From the NCBI GenBank assembly GCA_015499995.1, contig JADNRV010000020.1, forward strand, positions 124,001 to 188,000: a DNA stretch of 64,000 bases, written 5' to 3'. The position numbers and the translations under genes are program-made. Origin of the DNA: Flammula alnicola (Eukaryota > Basidiomycota > Agaricomycetes > Agaricales > Strophariaceae). Below the pieces are notes generated by a model. It had not been told where the DNA came from. It saw only the letters and a list, made by a program, of their open reading frames with translations, and searched no databases. Positions 10,987-22,269 of this stretch are shown piece after piece. Each line of letters starts with the position of its first letter. Position 1 is the stretch's first letter.

Positions 10987-12211
10987 ATGCGTGCACGTGC
11001 CATGGACCTAAAAAGGGCCTGTAATTTAAATTACTTGGCTTCACCAACTTCCAAGCCCGCTAGCATTTCGCATCCTCCCATGACAGGAAAAAACCCAGAC
11101 GTTCTAACAGCAAAGCGTCAACGCACGGATTCCCTTGATGGCGACCTCCAAGATGAAGTGGCCAGTCCGACGCGCTCTGACAATTTCTGGATCTTCGACG
11201 GAAACGTCATTCTGCAGGCCCAAGAAACACAATTTCGTATCCATCGCGGCGTTATCTCTCGCCATTCACGTGTTTTCGAAGACATGTTCTCTGTTCCCCA
11301 ACCAATAGATGAGCCTCTGATAGAAGGCTGCCCTGTCATACATCTCACGGATGCCCCGGATGATTGGCACAATCTTTTGACGTTGCTTTATGATACAAAG
11401 TGAGTAACCGATGTCGCAGGTCTAAGTGCTTATTGAAAGCTTGCATATGCTGTCTAGCTTTCACACCGTCGGTCGCGAACCGTTCTCAATGCCCATGATA
11501 GCGTCCATGCTTCGCTTAGGCCAGAAGTACGACCTTGAACGATTTCGAAATGCAGCTCTGGGACGTTTGAAGTTCCATGTACCCACAGAGCTTTCACGCT
11601 GTGAATTACTATTCGCTGGCGAAAAATTAGGTACCGCAATCACCAAAGGATATGAATTCGACATCTTGGCCATTGCACTGGAATTAGGGCTCAAATCCAT
11701 TCTTCCGGTAGCATATTACCAATGTCTCACAAACTATACCTTGGTAATTATTCGTGTCTTTAAATGGAAAATGTATCATTCCCGACTTACAAGTCTTTCT
11801 TATAAGGAATCTCTCCTTTATGGGATACTACGGCCAGATGGATCCAAGGTGCATCTTTCGCAGGCTACACTAGCCACGCTTTTGATCGGTCGAGAAAACA
11901 TTATCAACAATATTTTCCTCCATACCTTTCATTTCTTAAAGGGCGATCCCAAATTCTTTCCCTGTGCTACCTGTTCTAGCCGAGACGTTTGTTCGGTCGC
12001 TCGAAGCAGGCACTATGAAACCCTTTCGTTGAATATCAAACTCGACGCCGCCCTTTCTGGCGATATTGATAGGCATATCAGGGGTTTCTGCAAATATTGC
12101 TCCTCTTCGGCGAGGACTCATTGGTACAGCGGTCGGGAACGTCTATGGAAATCACTCCCGACATATTTTGGGCTCCCGGAATGGGAAAATCTCAAGGACT
12201 CGGAGATGTGA
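10987..12211 (+). CDS. BTB/POZ-domain protein
   Basis: Three exons are likely: 10987-11399, 11458-11743 and 11807-12211. The product has AKRQRTDS near the N-terminus, then a BTB-like core: FWIFDGNVILQAQETQFRIH, GVISRHSRVFEDMFSVPQP, HLTDAPDDWHNLLTLLYD, and SMLRLGQKYDLERFRNAALG. The C-terminal part carries paired cysteines (CATCSSRDVC, CKYCSSS). Agaricomycetes have many such BTB proteins of unknown role; in other proteins the domain mediates dimerisation or cullin-3 binding. The 63-nt intron at 11744-11806 is a multiple of three and has no stop, so it could be retained; removing it restores the YTLESLLYG spacing that I expect. An in-frame ATG at 11080 (MTGKNPDVL) may be the true start. Confidence 0.78.
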
Positions 12212-13061
12212 TAACCCCTCTATCACGTAACCCGGTATGACTCTCCGTTGCATTCTTTCTTCTAAAATAAATCTTGATATTCCATGTCATCGTCCCTTCT
12301 TGAAATCGCTTCTTGAAATTGACGTCCGACCAGTTTACTGATCCTTTAATTTCTCCGCAATAGGGTTACAGTGTCATTCATTCATGTATACCTTGTTCTC
12401 TTGGTACAATGTCGGGCCTCAGGCCTTAGGACTCATGATGTTCACTTGTTTGGCAAACAGCCTCGAATCACCCAGCTCGAATAACCGACCTCTTTCACAC
12501 CTTCTGGAACACCTTTTCGAGATCTGTGGAGAGTCTATACTCCTCGTGACTCCCTGAAACGGATTCTCTGCCTTTATTTATCAGCGAGTGCCTTGCCCCA
12601 TTTCCACCCCTCTCGTCCTTGGCTTGTCGCGCAGAAAGCCACGATGATTTATTCCGTGATGCTCGCTTTGTTGTCTTTTCCTATCAAGGTAAGCTCCGTC
12701 AAAGCGTCCCGGATGACAGGATCGCAGGCTGATTGCAGTGTCTATTAGATTCCGGACCATGTTAGTCTTTCTCAGAATTATGTATTGAATATACGCTCAA
12801 TTCCGAGAATAACGGGGCCATCCAATAGAAATGATTCCGGCGAAGCAACCAATCTTACCTGATGGTTTAACCAAATCGAGGACTCGACGTTCGGAGACGT
12901 GCTCAAATTAAACTCTTTTTACCAAATGAAGAAATTACTGTGGGCGTTGCCACACCTTATGCACATGTTTATGTTGTCTCGCCAGGAGGAAACCACGTGT
13001 ATGCTGATGGTCGAAACCTGATATAAGTGGCGCTTGCAATCCCATCTCTCCCCATTTTCGC
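12212..13061. other. Intergenic region without a recognised gene
   Basis: No convincing coding exon on either strand. Frames are short and lack splice-consistent continuation. It probably holds the 3' end of the BTB gene and the promoter of the gene at 13062. Confidence 0.55.
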
Positions 13062-14644
13062 ATGCCGGCTGTTAAGAATACTCGTGAGTTAAGAATTTTA
13101 ATGCGTTCAACATGCTCGATGTCTGACGGTCTTCCTTCTCAAGCGAAAGAGATGCTTCGTCGTCTCTTCGTTCCGACCACGACCGAGTCATATAAACAAG
13201 ACGATGTTCGTCGATTGCGAGCAACATTTCGTTTTGATTCGTTTATTAATTTGATCACAAAATACCAGGAACAGTATCGCATCGAACACGAACCAGCCAT
13301 ACAGGCTCTAAGGGACGATCTCGAGACAGTCGAAGAAGTGGTGGGTACACTTTGCGCACTGTTCCCGGAGTTGTCATGTTATAACTGGTCTATCGGCAGA
13401 TGACATTGGTGCGCAGTACTCGATCCACGGTCCTTAGAAGCCTGCATTCCGCTTTGAGTGCGCCAACTGTAGGTTCTCTTACTAAATTGCATCTACAGAG
13501 CGACCTTAATAATTGATGGCAGGATGCTCAAGTGGTCGAATCAAAAGATTGGAAAGACATTCGAAACCCATTACGACACCAGTCATTCTCATCAGAGTTA
13601 TCAACGACTCAGACTCATTGTGAACGACCATTGCCATACAATGAATTTCTCCTTGGCGACCTCTGTGGAACCATTAAGGAGACGAAGCTATTGCGATCTT
13701 ATGTGAGTAACCATATGGCCCCTATCAAATCACACCCAGATATATGTATTACCACGTAGATGCCTTGAATTTATATCCTCTCATATAGGCCAACGAATTA
13801 GAGAAATCTATCGACCAATACCGATACTTGGTGAACACTCAGGCTACAGCCGATCGCACAGGCTATCGCGAACTTCGCGATTGGGCCAAGGTTTGCTAAT
13901 AACTCTAGCATCTCATGAAAACCAATTGAGACTAACACTCAACGTCTCTGATTGATACAGGGTATGCTGCAGATGTTCGAGTACCTCATGACAATCTTAA
14001 TCAGTATTTCGACAGTCGGAGCCGGTTTGGTGTATGCAACAATCTTTAGGTAACGTACCATACACATTACAAAACGCTTGATTTCTCAAATCCTTTGCGT
14101 CTTCTCTAGTGCTTCCCGTGGAAACATCGGTTTTATGTGTTTGACATTTCCTCTATTCACGGTCGGATTTCTGGTACCTGTTACAGCTCAAATATCTCTC
14201 AGATGGGCTTCAAACCTCCCAAACCCCGTGCAATTTGCAAGCCAGATATTTTGGAAGTACATCATCATGTGAGTTCAATGATTTCCTTATTGTCTGGATC
14301 ATAATGGCACGAAGCCTAAGTCAGATCTGAACACTTTGATTCCCAGCGTCTTTATGACCTTCGCGGTGATCGCCGTTTTGACGGCTCTCGTCGTGTTGAA
14401 CATCACAATTTTCTTTCTGGAACCCATGCCTGCGGCCGACTCGCTCAGCATGCCAGAAATCTCTTCAGGCGCAATTTCTATTCCAGGAATCGTGGCCTTT
14501 GCCTTTTCAGCCTCGGTATTCTTCATCTTATTTGGCGCGTTCGCGCTCTCAGTGTTTGCGAAAGGTCTCAAGGCAGTCATTAGCCCCTGGTACGCCTCTC
14601 CTGCGAAGAGGTTGAACAACCTGGAGAGCTTCAAACACATCTAA
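13062..14644 (+). CDS. Multi-pass membrane protein of unknown function
   Basis: I read about eight exons with GT-AG introns. They run from MPAVKNTRELRILMRS through a charged, helical N-terminal half (SFINLITKYQEQYRIEHEPA, ANELEKSIDQYRYLVNTQ) to a hydrophobic C-terminal half. Likely transmembrane segments: MLQMFEYLMTILISISTVG; IGFMCLTFPLFTVGFLVPV; IIIVFMTFAVIAVLTALVVL; and GIVAFAFSASVFFILFGAFA. The end is SPAKRLNNLESFKHI. I do not recognise a family. The layout (cytosolic coiled-coil-like part, then three or four membrane spans) resembles many uncharacterised basidiomycete proteins. Exon borders within 13350-13800 are less certain than the last three exons. Confidence 0.6.
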
Positions 14645-14994
14645 GAATGATGTTGCCGTGCCGTGCCGCCTGCTAAGTGTGCAGAGGACATTCTCCTACG
14701 TTTGACGTAACAAATTATATCTAATACCTCGTTAGTAATTGTAGATTTTATCTGGAACTCATCTGATTACAAGATAAGTACTCGATATTCGTTACCCTCG
14801 TACCTGCCGCCTTTCTTTACGGTCTAACGCCCGCCGGACCAAAGTCATGGGTAACAGGTTTTCAAACCCCCGGTAGGTCCTTTATTTATAGACTGTGTAG
14901 AGAAGAACCAGGATAAGTTGGCAAAAAACTTGTCTTGAATCGTCACTTTCACGGTGATGCCTTGATGGTCAAGTGCCGAAAGCGATAAAAATGA

Positions 14995-15029
14995 TGGACC
15001 CTGTGGGGATTGAACCCACGACCTCACGC
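14995..15029 (-). tRNA. tRNA-like 3' half (T-arm and acceptor strand)
   Basis: On the minus strand the sequence reads GTGGGTTCAATCCCCAC, a perfect 5-bp T-stem with a TTCAATC loop and internal B-box, then AGGGTCC and A as acceptor strand and discriminator. No matching 5' acceptor strand (GGACCCT or a wobble equivalent) is next to it, and the anticodon arm directly upstream does not fold cleanly. It is best read as a tRNA 3' half, a tRNA pseudogene or a tRNA-derived repeat. A compatible 5' half lies 1.6 kb away on the same strand (16640-16686). Confidence 0.4.
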
Positions 15030-15098
15030 AGTCAAGATCGGATCACATGACGCTCCCGGCCCTGGCGAACTGGGATGACAATGAGTAGGTGTTTGGTA

Positions 15099-15649
15099 TC
15101 ACATAAAGGGATGGCATACCATTCCGTACATGCTCGAAAGGAACATGCGTGTGGTCGTGACTGACCAGCCTTTGACAACGTCCTTGAATGCCGACCGTCC
15201 CTCGGTAGCGACATGGTGAATGAATGACTTGAAGAAGTCAAGATTTGGGAAGGGGTGCGACATCTGGATGGTCTCGAGAGCGAGGTGTTCACTTTTGTAA
15301 GCGAATGTGCAGTATTCAATCCAGAGTCGTCGATAGTAATTGTATCGGTATTGGGTGTTGGGGCCGATTGGACGAAGGTGGACGACGTCGAAGGTCTTGA
15401 CATTGACCATCAATGCTTCTGCGGTGCCGAACTTTCCTGCGAGTTCTTTGCCCAAGCGCCGCTTTTGCTTCTTGAATTGAGATTTAGACAATTTGAGTTG
15501 CGCTGACGAAAGAAAAGGCTTACCGAGCGGGGATTGACTGTGATGGTTCCAGCAGGGGCAGGCCTCTTGTTCTCCTTGTTCTGAAGGGACGGACGGTCAG
15601 CGAATGGATTGGAAGAATGGGAGAAATTGCGTACATGTTTGGGGGGCAT
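15099..15649 (-). pseudogene. N-terminal fragment of a tyrosine-recombinase-like (DUF3435-type?) gene
   Basis: On the minus strand, an exon starting at 15649 (MPPKHVRNFSHSSNPFADRP, ending TVNPR) joins across a short intron to one ending near 15099. The second exon reads SKSQFKKQKRRLGKEL..., then RYNYYRRLWIEYCTF, FPNLDFFKSFIHHVATEG and VTTTRMFLSSMYGM. The helical pattern (Y...R.W..YC, then DFF..FI.HV, then T...FLSSMY) looks like the core-binding domain of phage-integrase-like recombinases and fungal DUF3435/FluG-type proteins. No catalytic R-H-R-Y part follows; the frame closes next to the tRNA-like element. I call it a truncated remnant. The family assignment is tentative, and it could instead be an intact short gene. 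Confidence 0.4.
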
Positions 15650-16148
15650 GGTGGTGGTTTGGGAAAGAAAGACGGGAGTGTGTCGCGTCGTCTTTTGAGT
15701 TGAGCTGAGTCATTGGGGAGGATCCTTTGGAAGAGGTCGAGGATTTAGACGAGGGACAGCTGAGTACGCGTTGCAAAGTTGAGATCACGTGGCCCCAAAA
15801 ATCGCGCACTCGCCCCGCAACCCGATGGGTCACCTAAGACTACTCGATCTCATAGCGTAGTCCGATTCTGCACAGAATGACATGATTTATAAAAAATATG
15901 CCTACTCGACATACAGATACAGGTGACTCGTAAGCAAATGCACCCATGGGTTGGTGTATGACTGTGGTATGACACGGTGATGGTGAAGGGGAGGGAAACG
16001 GACAGACGGTTGCAGTCGGAACACCAGCCTGCAAGAATTGCAAGCTGGTGTTGTATTCGCCTTTGAAAGTTGAGTTCAAGACCGGTCACTGCATGCATGG
16101 AAGGGAAGCGCACCAATTGGAATGTCTGTGGAGAGCTGTACATCGGAT

Positions 16149-16615
16149 TTAAGCTGTTTGGACGAAGGAGGTCAAGTCAAACCCTCTGGAGATACATAAA
16201 CGACTGAGAAAAAGACCAATATGTGACTGAAACTCACTTGAGCAGATTCACTTGATGCTTTCTTGTCGTTGTGGTGTTCAGATACTGGATTCCTGCAATC
16301 GATACAATCCCGTCCAAGGGAGCAACATCGAGACCAGCTTCTACGGCCAGAGCGCGAGTCACAGTAAACAACGCTGGTGGATCAAAATTCAGGTCGAAAT
16401 TCAGCTCAGGAGACTCCGTCTTTGGAGCAGAAGCGAATGCGACATCCTGGTTAATGGATCCCGTGTTTCTGGGCTGTGGTGGTGGTGGTGGTGGATAGCA
16501 GCAGTAAGGCCCCAGTATATCACGGGCACTGTGTCGTTGTGATGGGATAGAGAGGAAGCAACGATGACAATGTTGATATTGTTGCTTGGGAATTACATAA
16601 TATTTCGGTTGCCAT
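16149..16615 (-). CDS. Small unknown protein, about 119 aa, three exons
   Basis: Minus-strand exons 16615-16524, 16468-16238 and 16185-16149 join in frame with GT-AG introns. The product starts MATEILCNSQATISTLSSLL, continues through SPELNFDLNFDPPALFTVTR and ALAVEAGLDVAPLDGIVSI, and ends GFDLTSFVQTA. It has no signal peptide, membrane span or familiar motif. Intron 1 uses the second of two close AG acceptors (CAGCCCAG), which is the one that keeps the frame. The gene sits between the two tRNA-like halves and just downstream of the P-type ATPase gene, same strand. I do not recognise it. Since the model rests on splice logic alone, treat it as probable rather than certain. Confidence 0.5.
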
Positions 16616-16639
16616 ATATAGGGATGTCATGTGGTAACC

Positions 16640-16686
16640 CGAACGGCTCCGTCAAAGCAGGCGCGCTACCGCTGCGCCAAGAGCCC
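16640..16686 (-). tRNA. tRNA-like 5' half (acceptor strand and D-arm)
   Basis: The minus strand reads GGGCTCT, then TGGCGCAGCGGTAGCGCG, a textbook A-box and D-arm (GCGC/GCGC stem), then CCTGCTTTGACGG as the start of an anticodon arm. No T-arm with a GGTTC B-box follows in place, so a complete tRNA is not present here. The acceptor strand GGGCTCT can pair with AGGGTCC of the 3' half at 14995-15029 at all seven positions if two G-U pairs are allowed. Confidence 0.4.
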
Positions 16687-16904
16687 GATATTCATGAGAA
16701 ATATTTGTTAACTCAGTTTCAAGAGCTTCAGAGCTAGGTAAACTGCCAACGCCAAGCGGGCGCTTCCTTGGACTTTTCGTCAGTGATTCAATTTACAACC
16801 GTAGTGGGCTGCAGTGCCGCTCAGAATGGGCGTAGTCTGACTCGAGTCCCAAATGAAGTGCACACCGTACGGTCTTTCGTAGCCCTCAAGTCATTGTCTG
16901 ATAT

Positions 16905-19900
16905 TTAACCCAAAGTGAACACCCAGTGAGGTCCAAGATAACTACGTAAAGAAATTCTAAGTTCGTGGATAACTAATTGTGTACATTTTTTCTTAATCTC
17001 AAGCTCGTCATATCGGTGTCGTATAATCATCATTGACTTCTTCGCTGGAGCTCCCAGCTCAGTATCGGTTTTTGTTAGTGACGAGAGCCTCGCGAACGCA
17101 TGCTCATCGTCCTCATCGTCGGGACTAAAAAGCGATCCAAAATCAGTATTCATATCACTTCAAAGCAAAGCAGACCACCAAAGAATAGATACTCACACAT
17201 CATCAAACCCTTAATATCCTTAACCTTCAGATGCTCGATAGACTTCCTCAACATTACCACCCTCAATGAAGCCCATGCTAGAAGCACAATTCCAAAGGCG
17301 ACCGGGATGAGCCAGTACAAGGGCGACAGGTTTTTAGAGCCCCCGAATACGACGTGCAGCGGAGGCGTGTACACGATGAACATGCCGAGGCATGCACCCG
17401 CCAATATGCCCGCAAAGTTCCACTTGTTCGCGATGACACGACGACCGAAGGGGTATGAGAGTCGGGCCTTCACAGCAAACACCTGGTCGTCCTTCTATTA
17501 GAACAGAATTTGCGCAAGGAGAAGACAAGAACGTACGTTAAAGCACTGAGTGATGAAAACCGAAAGATACACTATCGATTGCGCCTGCGCCAACGCATCA
17601 ACTTGCTGTTGGGCACCGATGACCTGCCCACGACTGTTGATGAAGTCCTGGCTCCCTTTCAAGAAATATGCTGGAAAAAAAAGGAAAAGAGTTGGTCAAC
17701 ATAACAAAAGAGCTAAGAGAAAGAGTCATACATCCGTTTTTCTGTGCAAACTTCAAATCCCCTGGGGTGAAACCATTCTTGAAAAAGACAACGAAATATG
17801 CGACCAAGCTGTAAATCCAAAGAGTTGTCAGTCGTATACCCCTAATTACAGTCACCAAATACATACCAGGCTATTGTCTCAATCATGCCCGCCTCTAGAT
17901 ATGCATAACTCAGCAATTTTCCGTCGACAAGAGTTTCGTTGTCTGTTGGCTCCAACAATTCTTCCCAGAAGGGTCGTGTGAAAGGTCTCTTGATTTTCGA
18001 TAGCCACACGGAGAACTTGCTCGGAGTTATGACTTCTAGCGTTTCCGCATCTCTTTGCATAGTTCTGGAACGGACAAGGGCCCGCCGTTTGAGGGCACGG
18101 ATGGATCGTTCGTTCACTGAAAAGTGAGTGATGAGATCGAGACCTTCGACAGAAGAATTCGACGTCGTGGGCTTACCTGGTTTACGTGGTTTCATGCGCA
18201 TTAATCCGTCAGCTGTCTCTGGTTGATCCCAAGCGAATGATAGCTAAAGAGAGACAAAAAAATGATAAGCTCAAGATTCTTGATAACCGAAAATGATATG
18301 CTCACAGCGACACAAAGTTCGAACCCAAGGTCTGTTAAGCACCATACATCAGTCTCGGAGGAAGGTATTAGGGCTTAAAAATTTCAACACACCGATAACC
18401 AAGATGAGAATGGCAGAAAGAGGTAATGGAAGAGGCACGACAACATCTAGCATACAATTTAACAATTTTCGATCTCGATGAAGGACGAGGCCAGACGTAC
18501 AAAGAAGCTGCGGGATGACTTCTGGAGTACTGTGCGAGAGAGTGTACCTGGTAGTGAGGGTGCATGTTAGCATAGCTTCTTAGTCAATCTATCAATGAAT
18601 CTTACTGGATAGAGCGCTTCAAGTTGACGAAGATCTGGCGACCTTCAGCGACACCCTCTGAAAAGCAGAATGCTCGTCAGCACTGTTTAAAGTCGCCGAG
18701 GATACTATAACCATCTACTTACTGACGGTCGAAGCGAAATTATCATCTACATTTGTTTTAGCCTCGGTTTTCATGTTAGAGATGAAATCAACCCACCGAG
18801 CAGGATCATATCAGCCGCCTCTTTCGAAACATCCGATCCAGAAATATTCATCGCGATTCCGAGGTCAGCCTGGTCAATGACAGACAGAAGTTAGCGAGAA
18901 GCACCAGCAATACCAGAACAAAAATTTCTCGCCTTTTTCAAAGCAGGCGAGTCGTTGACACCATCGCCAGTACTTTAACCAACATCAATATCTGCAAAGC
19001 GCCATCACAGAAACAACAGCTCTTACACTCCGACGATATGTCCTAGAGCTTGTGCACGTTTAACTAGAGTTAAATAGAACATTTAGTTGCCTATTTATAA
19101 CTTTGGAGGGGGGTTAACTCACCAATCTCGAGCTTGTGCTTCGGCGACGTCCTAGCGAATACAATCTCATCCTTACCGAAAACTGCAGAGAGCAATATCA
19201 GCATCAAACCCTCCGCTCGGAGCTGCATAATTCGCAAGAGAACGAACGAACTTTGATCCCACTGCCAGCCTTGCAAGTTATCGATATCATCTCCGTGTAC
19301 AACGACCGCGGAGAATTCGTCCTCGTAGATCTCCTCTATGATTCTTCCGGTCTTCTTCGCGAGCGTCTCGCGTGTGTCACCGAGGATAAGATTGATCTTG
19401 CGCGCAATAGCCTCGGCCGTCTTCGGATGGTCACCTACGAACAAAAAAAGACAAATTCATGCCAGTCAGTATGCAAACAAGAGAAAGAAAATCGGCAGCA
19501 GCTACTTACCAGTGACCATCATAACCTTAATTCCAGCAAGTCGCAGGGTACCAATAGCCTCGCGAACACCGTGCTTGGGTGGATCTTCGAGCGAAACCAG
19601 GCCAACGAAGCAATATTCGGCGATAGGGTATTGGTCGTCCGTCCTCGAGAAGGGATAGTCAACTGGGTATTGGTCGCCAGGAAGCAGGTATTGGGCGCAA
19701 GCGATGACTCGGTGTCCTCTAGAGGCCATGTACTACGACATAACGTCAACGTCAGATAAAGGACGGCCGAGTAACGTTAGAAATACTCACGTCGTACGCT
19801 TCGTCGTAATCTTCCTTGAACTGGTCGGTTATCGGGACCATCTGGCCGTCTTTGAGGTACGTCGTGCATTTGGAGAGGACACGTTCAGGAGCTCCTTTGA

Positions 19901-22269
19901 TATACGATGTCAGAACACCGGAAGCGTGAGGTTTGTCCAGCTGCACGTCGAAAGGTAACAATATCAGGAATGAAATTATGATGGTCATTGAAAAGGCGAT
20001 GTTACTCACGATGACAAGAGCCCATTTGTTGGTCGAGTTGAAAGGAACTAAATATGCAGAAATACTTATTACTAACGGGTCAAAAGAACATCACAAAGCT
20101 GACTGGCGTACCTTCGAAAACCTTTGGATGACTCTTGACATGGGTATCATAATCAGTCGGAATATGTCGTCCGGCAAATCGAGTCAATCCAGTTTCAGTA
20201 GCATCTCCCAGAATAGTCCTCTGATCGAAAGGCACGTCCGTCCTGTCGAACTTGACGCGAGAATTGAGGGCAGCGATGTCGACCATCTCCCTCATCCCAG
20301 AGGCATTGATCGAGAACTTTTCCGTTGTCTGCTCATCGTTATTCGACTGAAACGCAGAGCACATTTTTTCTCCGCTCCATAGATTCGTCACCTAAATTTT
20401 CAGAAAAGGTTAAGCCATATTCACAAGCTGAAAGACATTGCCACGTACCGTCATTTGATTGCGAGTGAGAGTACCAGTTTTATCCGTGGCGAGGAGGGTA
20501 AGCTAGAGCAAAATATAATTGAGAAATTGGCGTCAACATCATGATGAAAGCCAATTACCGAACCTGTAAAACCAATTAAGTTTGGAATAGAAAAAATAAT
20601 TCGAAGCAGCCCTACGTACCAAGAGTCTCCACACCCTGCAAGTCCTTGACAAGCACGTTCTGCTTCGCCATACGCTTCGCAGCAATGGACAATAGCAGGG
20701 TAACGACGGAAGGAAGACCTTCTGGCACAAACGCCACCAGAATCGACACAGCGAAGGTGACAGTCGCGGCAGCCTTGCCCTTGTACGCGGTCGTGATACC
20801 AACGACAAAGAAAACGATGGCGAAGACGATCGCAATGCAAGAAACATATACAACGAATCGAGAACTAAGAATGAATTCGTAAACCAATCGCGTGGTTGGA
20901 CAAAAGGAGAAAACTCACATTTCGACTGCGAGAGGGCTCTCGTTACCGCTTTCTCCTCCTGTCAGGCTGGCGATTTGACCTAATGAAATGATGATGAGGA
21001 TTGACTTGCCCGAAGTTCTGGAAAATTTCATACCGATGAAGGTATGGTCACCCGTCCGTACCACAACTAGGACGAATAGCATCAATACGGAAGAATCGGA
21101 TATTTATAAAATGTGCTCACCTCCCCATCCTTCGCCGTTAACGACCAAGGTCGAATTAAAAACCTGCAAGAAATAAGCATAAGCCAACAGAGTGGATATT
21201 TGGATCATATAGTCCCTTACCAGGTTGTCGGCCTCGACGGGTCGCTTTTTTGAGCCATCAGCAAGCGCACGGCGTTCCTGGGGCTCCGACTCTCCTGTCA
21301 AGCTACTGTTATCGACCTTCATGTCGACAGCAGAGAACAAGACGAGATCGGCAGGGGTTTTGTCTCCGCTTCGCTGTTTGAAGCGAAACTTTTCACGACA
21401 AATTACAACGGTACAAACGAGAGGCACGTACAAGAAGAACCAAGTCTCCTTTTACCAACTCTGCAGCAGGGATGGTGGCGATTGTTCCGTCGCGCACGAC
21501 ACGGCACGCTGGAGGTATCATGGCAAGGAAGGATGCGAGAATAGCCTCTGACTTTTGGATTTGATAGAAGTCGATCGAGGCATTGATAAACGCGACCAAG
21601 ATTAGGATACCCCAAGGTAGGTATTTTGGAAACTGGCCTATATTTTTGGGTCACGTCATTGAGTGAATTTTTTTAGAAGATGAACGGGTGTCACTCACGT
21701 GGAAATCGATGCCCAAAATAATATATTCCAAGACACCGGCGCACATGAGGAGTATGTTGAACATGGTAAACAAGCGGTCCAAAACTATGAAGGCGTTGAG
21801 AATCGAACAGGAAATAAAATTCGCAGAAAAGACCTACCTTTCTCAAAGCGCTCTTCTGTTTGGGAGGGGTAAGGATGTTGGGGCCATCGCGTGCAAGTCT
21901 GGCCTTGGCCTCGTCAGCCGTCAGACCATGAGACTGGCCAGGATCCTTGACGTCGAAATTCGTTTTCAGGGAATCCACCAGACCCTCAAAGTTGAGCTCG
22001 TGCTCGGTAATGTCGACGTTGGTACCCTTGTCATCCTTTTCATCCTTGGGGTGAAGATGGTCGTACCCGGCGGCTGCCAGATCCTTTTCCTCTTGTGTCA
22101 GGGTTCTTTTCATTTCCACGCCTTTGGGGCGCAACCCAACGGTTAGTTTTTCCTCTCGGATGAGATCATCCTCTGGAAATACAACCACTCGGACGCCATG
22201 TTGTTCTTCATCAGAGATGACATCGGGAGACGAGGGAATATGGCCAGCAGAGGGATTATCGCCTTCCAT
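16905..22269 (-). CDS. Type II P-type ATPase, Na,K-ATPase-like catalytic subunit
   Basis: A many-exon minus-strand gene. It starts at 22269 ([17 protein letters not shown]) and runs through an N-domain with [20 protein letters not shown] and [17 protein letters not shown]. The actuator motif is [14 protein letters not shown] (near 21.3 kb), and PEGLP sits in M4 (near 20.7 kb). The phosphorylation site is [13 protein letters not shown] (near 20.5 kb), the nucleotide domain has IKGAPERVL, and the hinge is [20 protein letters not shown] (18.86-18.97 kb). C-terminal membrane spans and an acidic tail ([11 protein letters not shown]) follow. [11 protein letters not shown] and [19 protein letters not shown] are close to animal Na,K/H,K-ATPase (type IIC). 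Expected role: ATP-driven alkali-cation transport at the plasma membrane. Acceptors were checked for frame at 21.3-21.9 kb. The last exon (to 16905) is the least sure. Confidence 0.85.

Noticed and set aside
15850..16143. 97-codon minus frame downstream of the small gene
   Set aside because: No motif, lies after the stop of the spliced 119-aa gene, and is probably its 3' region.
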